64,000 bases of DNA from Bacteroidaceae bacterium (lineage in GTDB: Bacteria; Bacteroidota; Bacteroidia; Bacteroidales; Bacteroidaceae), in assembly GCA_902362375.1 (NCBI GenBank), contig CABIVS010000004.1, positions 1-64,000 of the forward strand, in the 5' to 3' direction. The notes under the pieces were generated by a model. The model did no database searches, was not told the origin of the DNA, and saw only the letters and a program-made list of their open reading frames with translations. Made by a program: the position numbers and the translations under genes. Positions 15,506 to 24,200 of the stretch are shown piece by piece. Positions within the stretch are counted from its first letter, which is position 1, and every line of letters begins with the position of its first letter.

Positions 15506-17041
15506 ATGGAAGAAATAAATAAAGCATACGCCACGTTCGAGGAACGTGACCGCATCGCTTCTCTTGGCGGAGGCGTTGATAAAATAGAGAAGCAACACGA
15601 AAGCGGTAAAATGACTGCCCGCGAACGTATCGAGATGTTGCTCGACAAGGGTACTTTCGTTGAACTGGATAAGTTGATGGTTCACCGCTGTACGAACTAC
15701 GGTATGGATAAGAACAAAATTCCGGGAGATGGTATCGTGTCCGGTTACGGAAAGGTAGACGGTCGCCAGGTGTTTGTTTACGCTTATGACTTTACGGTAT
15801 ATGGCGGCTCACTGTCAGCTTCCAATGCTAAAAAGATTGTGAAAGTACAACAACTTGCATTGAAGAACGGTGCCCCGATTATCGCTTTGAATGATTCGGG
15901 CGGTGCACGTATTCAGGAGGGAATCGAGAGCCTTTCCGGTTATGCTGATATTTTTTATCAGAATACAATGGCCAGCGGTGTGATTCCACAGATTTCAGCC
16001 ATCCTCGGTCCTTGCGCCGGAGGTGCCTGCTACTCTCCTGCCCTGACCGATTTCATCTTCATGGTGAAAGATAAGAGTCATATGTTTGTGACTGGTCCGG
16101 ATGTAGTAAAAGCGGTGATTCATGAGGAAGTAAGTAAAGAAGAGCTGGGTGGCGCAATGACACATAGCAGCAAGAGTGGTGTGACTCATTTTATGTGCAA
16201 TTCCGAAGAAGAATTGCTGATGAGCATCCGTGAACTGCTTTCTTTCTTACCGCAGAATAATATGGATGAAACCAAGAAACAGCCTTGCACCGACGAAACA
16301 AACCGCGAAGATGCTTCTCTGGATACGATCGTTCCGGTAGATCCGAACGTACCGTATGACATGAAAGACATTATCGAACGCGTTATAGACAATGGTTATT
16401 TCTTCGAAGTGATGCCGAACTTTGCAAAGAATATCATTATCGGCTTTGCCCGTATGGCAGGTCGTTCGGTAGGTATCGTAGCGAACCAGCCGGCTTATCT
16501 TGCCGGTGTTCTCGATATTGATGCCAGTGACAAAGCAAGCCGTTTTATCCGTTTCTGCGATTGTTTCAATATCCCATTGATTACCTTTGAAGATGTTCCG
16601 GGATTCCTTCCGGGATATACACAGGAAAACAATGGTATCATCCGTCACGGTGCAAAAATAGTTTATGCGTTTGCAGAAGCTACTGTTCCCAAACTGACAG
16701 TGATTACCCGCAAAGCTTACGGTGGTGCTTATATCGTAATGAACTCCAAGCAGACCGGAGCTGACGTGAACTTCGCTTACCCAAGTGCAGAAATTGCAGT
16801 AATGGGTGCGGACGGCGCCATCAATATCCTGTTCCGCAAAGCTGACGAAGCAACAAAGACCAAGGAACTGGAAGCTTACAAAGAAAAGTTTGCTACTCCG
16901 TATCAGGCTGCCGAACTGGGATATATTGACGAAATCATTTATCCGAGACAGACTCGCAAACGTCTGATTCAGGCACTGGAAATGACGGAAAACAAGATGC
17001 AGACAAACCCGCCCAAGAAGCATGGTAATATGCCTTTATAA
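15506..17041 (+). CDS. acyl-CoA carboxylase carboxyltransferase subunit (PccB-type)
   Basis: A 511-residue carboxyltransferase that moves CO2 from biotin to propionyl-CoA or a similar acyl-CoA. It carries both crotonase-like halves: LNDSGGARIQEGIESLSGYADIF with GPCAGGACYSPA, and later DVPGFLPG with KAYGGAYIVMNSK. I chose the ATG at 15506; a TTG at 15479 lies inside the carrier gene. Third gene of the riboswitch operon. A single carboxyltransferase polypeptide of this size is the propionyl-CoA/methylmalonyl-CoA type, unlike the split AccA/AccD of acetyl-CoA carboxylase. Confidence 0.93.
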   Translation: MEEINKAYATFEERDRIASLGGGVDKIEKQHESGKMTARERIEMLLDKGTFVELDKLMVHRCTNYGMDKNKIPGDGIVSGYGKVDGRQVFVYAYDFTVYGGSLSASNAKKIVKVQQLALKNGAPIIALNDSGGARIQEGIESLSGYADIFYQNTMASGVIPQISAILGPCAGGACYSPALTDFIFMVKDKSHMFVTGPDVVKAVIHEEVSKEELGGAMTHSSKSGVTHFMCNSEEELLMSIRELLSFLPQNNMDETKKQPCTDETNREDASLDTIVPVDPNVPYDMKDIIERVIDNGYFFEVMPNFAKNIIIGFARMAGRSVGIVANQPAYLAGVLDIDASDKASRFIRFCDCFNIPLITFEDVPGFLPGYTQENNGIIRHGAKIVYAFAEATVPKLTVITRKAYGGAYIVMNSKQTGADVNFAYPSAEIAVMGADGAINILFRKADEATKTKELEAYKEKFATPYQAAELGYIDEIIYPRQTRKRLIQALEMTENKMQTNPPKKHGNMPL

Positions 17042-17052
17042 CAACTAGATAA

Positions 17053-17129
17053 GGTGCGCAAAAGCACCACTCATAAAACGAGCTTGCAGAGATTCTATGA
17101 TATGCTTTAGAAGATTTGTAAGCTCGTTT
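17053..17129 (+). terminator. stem-loops after the carboxylase operon
   Basis: A small GGTGC/GCACC hairpin (17053-17068) is followed by a larger 10-bp inverted repeat AAACGAGCTT/AAGCTCGTTT (17076-17085, 17120-17129), the latter followed by TCTTATTT. This is a probable transcription end for the carboxylase operon. Confidence 0.5.
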
Positions 17130-17165
17130 CTTATTTGTAAGCCTGCCGTTTCTTTTATATGTAAC

Positions 17166-17335
17166 AAAAAAAAACGGCACCTCGATTCACATCGCAGCAC
17201 CGTCACAACACAAACACAAAATAAAACACGACAAAACTACTATGCAATCTTCCTGTCATGCCGGGGAGGCATATCTTGCTTGACTTATCTATATTCGCAT
17301 ACGCATAAGAAGCTTTATCAGGCGATTTGCACAAT
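17166..17335 (-). ncRNA. probable structured RNA, tandem copy 1
   Basis: Together with 17442-17605 this forms a direct repeat of about 165 bp; about 105 bp next to the terminator are nearly identical. On the minus strand the 3' end is a strong intrinsic terminator: a CGGTGCTGCGAT/ATCGAGGTGCCG hairpin (12 pairs, one mismatch) and nine T. Upstream lie a U/G-rich single-stranded-looking stretch, an ATGCC-loop-GGCAT hairpin, and a closing stem GCAAATC...CCTG with CAGG...GATTGC. The conserved pairing segments around a divergent interior suggest RNA structure. I found no ideal promoter, and it could instead be a 3' derivative of the amidase transcript. Confidence 0.5.
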
Positions 17336-17441
17336 AAATAACATACGTTTCCGGATTTTGTTCACAGGATTGATAAAATTTTATTCAATAATATGATAAG
17401 AAAATGAAATAGCGCGCTCTTTAACGAATTCAAGAGAAACG

Positions 17442-17605
17442 AAAAAAACGGCACCCCGATTCACATCGCAGCACCGTCACAACACAAACACAAAATAAAA
17501 CACGACAAAACTACTATGCAATCTTCCTGTTATGCCGGGGAGGCATATTCACTAGCCTATATATATTCGCATACCTACAAGTAGCCATCAGGCGATTTGC
17601 ATATA
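17442..17605 (-). ncRNA. probable structured RNA, tandem copy 2
   Basis: This is the second copy of the element at 17166-17335, offset by about 274 bp, with the same terminator, hairpin and closing stem. The interior between the closing-stem halves differs from copy 1 while the stem sequences are unchanged. It begins about 50 bp after the end of the minus-strand amidase gene. Apart from these two elements and the terminator at 17053-17129, the gap 17042-17653 holds nothing. Confidence 0.5.
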
Positions 17606-17653
17606 TAAAACATTCAGATTTTTATTTTGTTCACGAAAGGAGAAGTAAAAATG

Positions 17654-18694
17654 TTATTTTTTCTCCTTGTAGTCTTTCAGGAAGCCTTCCATCAGCCATT
17701 TGGCGAGTGCCTGACGATTGGAATTCATCACCAGCCGACGCTGATCGAACGTATTCTGGATATTACCCAACTCTACAAAGACGGAAGCGGGAGTGGTATG
17801 GGAAAGCACGTATAAGTTACGCCCGCTCACTGTGCCGGAAAAGCCCCGGTTGGGTTGATGCTTATCATATTTTGACTCAAACGTATCTTTCATATTATTC
17901 GCCAATCGTTTGCTTTCTCCCTTTTTATTCGAATAATAGAAAAAGACATCCGTTTGTTTTCCCTTACTACGGCTATCGATATGAATAAAAATTGCCCTGC
18001 AATAAGAATAGTTCTTACGGTCTTTCCGGTAAAGGGCGTTTATTTTATCGCAGCGTTGCTGTAAGCGTTGCACCTGATTCAAAGGAATTGGATCGCCCAT
18101 ACAAGTCTCCCGTTTACTGTTTGACAGGTACGAATCATCACGAATACCATCTTTAGCATCTTGAATGATGATACGGACTTCGGCTCCTTCCTGCATCAGG
18201 TTACGTGCCAGACGGAGGGCAATATCATAAGCGTATTCATCTTCGTGCAATTCGTATTTACCAACTTTCCCGATAGCACCCGGATCAGGACCTCCATGTC
18301 CGCTGACCACATAGAAGCAAGCACCGGCAAGACGGTTGGAAGTGACTTTCACATCAGCCAGTTGCTTTCCAAACAGAGGCTCATTGAGGGTGGTTCCTAT
18401 TTTTGTTGATTTAGCTTTCGGAGATTGTTGCTTTGTTCCGGAACTTTCGGAAGCTGATTTCTTGATGGGAGGAATAACATACGTTACGCCCACTTTAAGC
18501 ACATTGTTCTTTCCCAGTTTCTGTTTATTCAGCTCAATAAAGTCGTCGTAATACTTCTTCGGAGAGCGGTTGTGCCTCAACAGAAAAGAAGAGATGCCTT
18601 CACCCGCTTTCGGAGTTGCCTTCTGCTGTGCCCAAAGAGTTGTGCCCGAAAAAAGAAAAGCTAAGAATAAAAGAATATAGAGTTTATTTTTCAT
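17654..18694 (-). CDS. N-acetylmuramoyl-L-alanine amidase with LysM-like domain
   Basis: A 346-residue exported cell-wall hydrolase. It has a signal peptide ending LWAQ, a LysM-like segment (GEGISSFLLRHNRSPKKYYD ... VLKVGVTYVIPP), and an Amidase_3 catalytic domain. The zinc and catalytic residues are visible as the His of VSGHGGPDPG, the Glu of ELHEDEYAYD, the His of FIHIDSR and the Glu of FVELGN. It cleaves the bond between N-acetylmuramic acid and the stem peptide, as in daughter-cell separation. Divergent from the sulfhydrylase gene. Confidence 0.9.
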   Translation of the reverse strand: MKNKLYILLFLAFLFSGTTLWAQQKATPKAGEGISSFLLRHNRSPKKYYDDFIELNKQKLGKNNVLKVGVTYVIPPIKKSASESSGTKQQSPKAKSTKIGTTLNEPLFGKQLADVKVTSNRLAGACFYVVSGHGGPDPGAIGKVGKYELHEDEYAYDIALRLARNLMQEGAEVRIIIQDAKDGIRDDSYLSNSKRETCMGDPIPLNQVQRLQQRCDKINALYRKDRKNYSYCRAIFIHIDSRSKGKQTDVFFYYSNKKGESKRLANNMKDTFESKYDKHQPNRGFSGTVSGRNLYVLSHTTPASVFVELGNIQNTFDQRRLVMNSNRQALAKWLMEGFLKDYKEKK

Positions 18695-18767
18695 AACTAC
18701 ATTAACTATCTCCTTCGCAAGAGTATCATTTCACTCATAAACAGGGCAAAAATACAATTATTTTCCC

Positions 18768-18775
18768 TACTTTTG
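18768..18775 (+). promoter_or_regulatory. promoter -7 element of the sulfhydrylase gene
   Basis: TACTTTTG, ending 48 bp before the ATG at 18824. Confidence 0.55.
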
Positions 18776-18823
18776 CAGCATTAAAACATTTTTTGAAATA
18801 AAACATTAAAACCCGATAACATT

Positions 18824-20104
18824 ATGGCAAAACAATTCAAACCGGAAACCCTGTGTGTACAGGCAGGATGGACGCCTAAAAAAGGCGAACCACGCGTATT
18901 GCCCATCTATCAAAGTACAACTTTCAAATACGATACCAGCGAGCAGATGGCCCGCCTGTTCGACCTGGAAGACAGTGGCTACTTTTATACCCGTCTGCAA
19001 AATCCAACGAATGACGCTGTTGCCGCCAAAATTGCCGCTCTTGAAGGTGGTGTAGCCGCTATGCTGACTTCCAGCGGTCAGGCCGCCAACTTCTATGCCA
19101 TTTTTAATATCTGTCAGGCAGGAGATCACTTTGTTTGCTCCTCCGCTATTTACGGAGGTACGTTCAACCTGTTTGGCGTGACCATGAAGAAGCTAGGCAT
19201 CGATGTGACTTTCATTAATCCGGATGCCAGCGAAGAAGAAATTTCTGCAGCTTTCAAACCGAATACAAAAGCTTTATTCGGTGAAACGATTTCCAACCCT
19301 TCTCTTGAAGTACTGGATATTGAAAAGTTCGCACGTATCGCACACAGTCACGAGGTTCCCTTGATTGTTGACAATACTTTCCCGACTCCGATCAACTGCC
19401 GCCCATTTGAATGGGGAGCTGACATCGTGGTTCATTCTACTACCAAATACATGGACGGACACGCTACAAGCGTAGGTGGCTGTATCGTAGACAGCGGTAA
19501 TTTTGACTGGGATGCTCATGCTGAAAAATTCCCGGGACTTTGTACTCCGGACGAGTCATACCACGGACTGACTTATACTAAAGCATTCGGCAAAGGTGCT
19601 TATATCACCAAAGCAACTGCCCAACTGATGCGTGACCTCGGCAGCATCCAAAGCCCGCAAAATTCTTTCTTATTGAATCTGGGACTTGAAACGTTGCACC
19701 TGCGTATGCCTCAACACTGCCGTAATGCGCAGAAAGTAGCTGAATATCTTTCTAAAAATGAGAAAGTTGCCTGGGTAAACTATTGCGGACTGCCGGACAA
19801 TAAATATTACAGCCTTGCACAGAAATATATGCCGAACGGTTCCTGCGGAGTCATCTCCTTCGGACTGAAAGGCGGACGTGACGTATCTATCAAGTTTATG
19901 GATTCACTGGAATTCATTGCGATCGTTACTCACGTGGCGGATGCACGTAGTTGCGTGCTCCATCCGGCAAGCCATACTCACCGCCAGTTGACGGATGAGC
20001 AACTGATGGAAGCAGGTGTACGCCCAGACCTGATCCGTCTATCGGTAGGTATCGAAAATGCAGATGATATTATTGCTGATATCGAACAAGCATTGAACGC
20101 ATAA
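18824..20104 (+). CDS. metY: O-acetylhomoserine aminocarboxypropyltransferase (sulfhydrylase)
   Basis: A 426-residue PLP enzyme of the Cys/Met metabolism family that makes homocysteine from O-acetylhomoserine and sulfide. Typical segments are ETLCVQAGW at the N-terminus, YTRLQNPTNDAVAAKIAALEG, the PLP-binding SSGQAANFYA, and HSTTKYMDGH with the Schiff-base Lys208. The 426-residue length and the long insert after Lys208 distinguish it from cystathionine synthases of about 380 residues. It is a single-gene unit with its own promoter and a strong terminator. Confidence 0.93.
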   Translation: MAKQFKPETLCVQAGWTPKKGEPRVLPIYQSTTFKYDTSEQMARLFDLEDSGYFYTRLQNPTNDAVAAKIAALEGGVAAMLTSSGQAANFYAIFNICQAGDHFVCSSAIYGGTFNLFGVTMKKLGIDVTFINPDASEEEISAAFKPNTKALFGETISNPSLEVLDIEKFARIAHSHEVPLIVDNTFPTPINCRPFEWGADIVVHSTTKYMDGHATSVGGCIVDSGNFDWDAHAEKFPGLCTPDESYHGLTYTKAFGKGAYITKATAQLMRDLGSIQSPQNSFLLNLGLETLHLRMPQHCRNAQKVAEYLSKNEKVAWVNYCGLPDNKYYSLAQKYMPNGSCGVISFGLKGGRDVSIKFMDSLEFIAIVTHVADARSCVLHPASHTHRQLTDEQLMEAGVRPDLIRLSVGIENADDIIADIEQALNA

Positions 20105-20135
20105 GGATGCTGTAAAGGTATAGCCCATAAAAGAA

Positions 20136-20168
20136 GGCACGGGAATGAAAAGTTCCTGTGCCTTTTTA
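20136..20168 (+). terminator. intrinsic terminator of metY
   Basis: GGCACGGGAA (20136-20145) and TTCCTGTGCC (20153-20162) pair around a 7-nt loop and are followed by five T. Confidence 0.88.
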
Positions 20169-20214
20169 TTTTACACAAAGAAAATCTTGTACCCTCATCA
20201 TTAGGAGATACGGA

Positions 20215-21105
20215 TTACACTTCCTCCGCAGATAAACTGGAGATCATTGTATCCACCCAGTATACAACTGTTCTATCCGCAGGTAAAATACCTTCGAGAT
20301 AAGGCGAATCAGATACATCTTCCAACCATGCCGTAGTAATCGGACCTCTTTCTCTTGTAAGACTTTGAGTTCCTAAATACGGACTAAAATTAAAGAAGGT
20401 GTGTTGTTTCTCTACATCATTTTCACCTGTATATGTAAAGACAAAAGCTTTTTTCTTTTTTCCGGCCAGCGAAGCCCATTCTATCCGATATGTCCCTTCA
20501 ACAAGCACCTGTTCATCCTTTGTTTTATAGGTGAATTTCCCTCCTTCTCCTTCTTCAGACAAACGATACACATCATCCGGTCGTAACACACAGATATCTC
20601 CTTTATTAATAAAAGAATAAAAGACCATTGCCGCATTCACCTTCTCCTGCAAATCGTCTTCTGCGTCAAATAACAACATACCTTCATTGGGTCTGGAGAC
20701 TTGGAATTCAGGTTGGTCGAGACATGTAAAAGTCAGTACACCATAAGAAACAGTAACAGGCAGCGTGACATAATTGCCGTCTTTATCACTAACGGTAACC
20801 GTCACTTTCCCCTTTTTGCCGTGTGAGCTAAGCCATAACCTGTTATCGTTGACCGTTGCCGTCACAATTGTCTCATCGGAGCTTTGTGCCGAGTAACCAC
20901 CTTTTCCATTAGCTATCCCGATATTCTCCGCTTCCCATCCATTAAGATACAGGACTGTAGAAGAAATCGTGTTCGTACAGGTTCCCGTTTCGTCGATTAA
21001 TTCGGAACCGCTAAATAAAATAATCTCTGCATCATCTTGACAGGCTGATATACAAAAAGCCATGAGAGAAAGAAGAAAGAAGCCTAATAAAGTTTTTGTT
21101 TTCAT
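20215..21105 (-). CDS. lipoprotein of unknown function, Ig-like N-terminal part
   Basis: A 296-residue predicted lipoprotein: signal peptide MKTKTLLGFFLLSLMAFCIS, lipobox SAC with the Cys at residue 22, then acidic QDDAE, which suits surface export in Bacteroides. Residues of about 60-120 (YSAQSSDETIVTATVNDNRLWL ... KGKVTVTVSDKDGN) resemble a bacterial Ig-like Big_2 domain; the remainder is unrecognised. I start at the ATG at 21105 because a signal peptide begins there; ten codons further upstream give a charged, non-signal leader. Divergent from the hybrid two-component gene, with a TATCTTTG at 21150-21157 as candidate promoter. Confidence 0.72.
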   Translation of the reverse strand: MKTKTLLGFFLLSLMAFCISACQDDAEIILFSGSELIDETGTCTNTISSTVLYLNGWEAENIGIANGKGGYSAQSSDETIVTATVNDNRLWLSSHGKKGKVTVTVSDKDGNYVTLPVTVSYGVLTFTCLDQPEFQVSRPNEGMLLFDAEDDLQEKVNAAMVFYSFINKGDICVLRPDDVYRLSEEGEGGKFTYKTKDEQVLVEGTYRIEWASLAGKKKKAFVFTYTGENDVEKQHTFFNFSPYLGTQSLTRERGPITTAWLEDVSDSPYLEGILPADRTVVYWVDTMISSLSAEEV

Positions 21106-21149
21106 ATTTTCAGTGGTATGGTTAAATCGCGGCATATGCCATTGTTTTG

Positions 21150-21188
21150 CAAAGATATAAAGTATTTGTAAAAAAAAGACTATCTTTG
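21150..21188. promoter_or_regulatory. divergent promoters of the lipoprotein and HTCS genes
   Basis: Minus-strand TATCTTTG at 21150-21157 faces the lipoprotein gene; plus-strand TATCTTTG at 21181-21188 precedes the HTCS start at 21228. Only 23 bp separate the two -7 boxes, so the two genes may be co-regulated. Confidence 0.5.
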
Positions 21189-21227
21189 TATGGAAAAAAC
21201 ACAGCTATCTGTATTCAAATAAAAAGC

Positions 21228-24200
21228 ATGACTTTAAAACACTATTATAGTCTCATTCTCAGTCTAATGACTACTCTTTCCATTTCGTCTCAACAAGTCG
21301 TTGTCACGGAGCTTCCTACTCAAAGATTGTTACCGGTAGCACATATCCACCGGATTCTTCAGGATAGCGAAGGTTATATGTGGTATGCAACAGAAGGCGG
21401 AGGCCTGTGCCGTGACAACGGTTATCAGATTAATGTCTTTCGTTCGGACTTAAATACGCCTCACCTGCTATCCAGCAACGACATTACCTGTATAACAGAA
21501 GACAACGGACATCATATCTGGTTCGGCACCAAACGTGGTTTATACAGATTAGATAAAGCTAATTATCAAATCAACGAAATAACAGACGGGGAACTCAAGA
21601 AGCAAAGAGTCGATGCTGTCCGGGCTATTCATGACGGCACTATCTGGACTTCGGCCGAAGGTATGATTTACCACTTTTCCAGTGAAGGCAAATGTCTTGG
21701 AAGTTATCCTTCAGAATGGAAGGGTACAAGACGAAACGTTACTGACTTTTACGAAGATGGAAAACATCAACTTTGGGTACTGCAAGGATCGGGAGGTCTT
21801 TTACAATATCATCCGTCAACAGACAGCTTCTCGCCTTATCAATGGACATGTGATGCATCGCCCATACAAATGATTGAAGATGTACAAAATGATTGCTATT
21901 GGGTGGCTACTTGGGGAAAAGGAGTTGTACAATTAATCCCTTCTTCCAATCCACAATCGGAGGAAGTAATCTGTAAGTTACAACCCGTCACCTTAGAAGG
22001 GTACGAACAGACACCGCATAAAACTCAAATACTGGGATTACTTAAAGACAGCCGGCAGGAAGTGTTGTGGGTTTCAGCGATGGACGATTTATATGCTTAC
22101 CGAATTGTAGATAATGCACTTCACCCCGTCGATACGGAAAGTTTTCTTCCTAAAGGCAAAAAGATATTGGATAGAATCATTGAAGACCGTGCCGGCAATG
22201 TATGGGTTCCAGGATATTCTCCCCATACGTTTATCCTCTCGTTCGACGCCAACAAAATCAAACGTTACCCTACTTCTGCCATGTCCGCTATTACCGGTTA
22301 TCCGGTGATGGCAGACAGAACGATTCAAGAAGGGGACTATTATTGGATATGGCAGGGAAGAACCGGATTATCCATCTACCATCCTGCTTCCGAACAGATT
22401 TCTTTTGCATCGGATTTTTCCGAAGAAACAGGAAAGTATAATATCATAAAATGTATCGAGAAATGTCATACTCAACCCGGAATCTGGGCTGCATCCGATA
22501 ATGCGTGTCTATTGTATCTGCAACATGAAGGCATGAAGATGAAACTGACAAAAGAGATCCAACTGCCGGATGCCCGACAGATTCGTGTATTAAGCGAGGA
22601 CAATCAGGGAAACTTATGGATAGGCACAGAAAATGCCATCTATCAATATTCTCTTTCCAAAGGGGAACTCAAAAAGTTTCAGGGGAGTGCGAATATGATA
22701 AACGACCTGGCAGTTGCCCCGGACGGAACGATATTCTGCATTACAGAAGCATTGGAGTTCCAATATTTTTCCCCGGAAGGAGAAGGACATACGATTCGGA
22801 AAGGAGAAAACTATTCATCTGTCCTCATCGCTCCTGATGGTAAAGTGTGGGTAGCTACTTTGGAAGGAAATGTGTACAGCTATCATCCGCAAACTAAAGT
22901 TATCTCCCGGGAAGAGAATGCCTGCAACACAAACGGAGATGCTATCAAAGGAATGGAGATAGACAACTTGGGACATTTGTGGATATTGGCAGACCCATAC
23001 GTAAAAGAGTACAACCCTACGAATCATTCATTTAGAATACTGTATAATTCCAACCGCTTCATTCAAGTGGATTATTTCCTTTCCATCCGCAAAATGAAAG
23101 ACGGAACGATTTGCCTCGGAGGGATCGGTGCTTTTTGTCTGATTACCCCATCTGCAGAGCTGGATCAATCTCCCAACGATATAAAGCCCGTTATATCCTC
23201 CATCAAAATAGACGGAAAAACACAAATAACAGGTATAAATACCCGGCAAATAGAATTGAATCCTGATAATATCAATGTAGAAATATCCTTTTCTACGCTA
23301 GAACACTTACACGCCGGACAAATCAGTTATGCCTACCGTCTGAAAGGATGGGATGCAAGCTGGAAGTCACTTCCTCCGGGAGTAAACACTGCGTATTTCA
23401 CCAAACTTCCCAAAGGCAACTACACACTGGAAATTAAAGCGACGGACATTCACGGTTGTTGGGCACAGCCCATATCCTGCCTGCAAATCAATCGTCTACC
23501 GGCATGGTACGAGACATGGTGGGCATACGCCCTTTATATGCTTTCTTTTATTCTGATAGCGGCAGGAGTCATAAAGTTCTACTTCAACCGTCTGCACCGG
23601 AAGCAACAGGAACAGTTGGAAGAACAACTGACACAGATGAAATTCCGTTTCTTTACGAATGTCAGCCACGACTTACGCACTCCACTGACGCTGATTATCA
23701 CTCCTCTGAGCAGTCTGCTTTCGGAGATGCAGGACGGCAAGTTAAAGCAACAGTTATCTTCCATCTATCGCAATGCTGAAGAGTTGCTGCAATTAGTCAA
23801 TCAATTACTGGATTTCCGCAAACTGGAAGTGAGCGAAGAAAAACTGAATCTGACGAATGCAGATATCAGTGAATTTGTCACAACTACTTGCGAAGCATTC
23901 AAGTCGTATGCGAACAACAAGCAGATTCGCTTTTCAGTCATACCACTGAAACAAACGCTTTATATGTATCTTGACCGGGATAAAGTACACAGGATTCTCT
24001 ACAACTTACTCAATAATGCTTTCAAATTTACACCTCCGGAAGGAAGAATCGATGTGTTTTTCAAAATGGAGAACAGAGGAGGGATACAATACGTCTGCAT
24101 CATCGTGCAGAACACCGGACAGGAAATAGCAGCAGATGAACTTCCCCATATATTCGACCGCTATTATCAGATCGGGGCAAACACCCACAGACAGGCAACA

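Noticed and set aside
17166..17605. Possibility that the tandem repeats are a CRISPR array or insertion-sequence ends
   Set aside because: Only two long units with internal hairpins and a terminator, no short spacer pattern, no inverted ends and no transposase.
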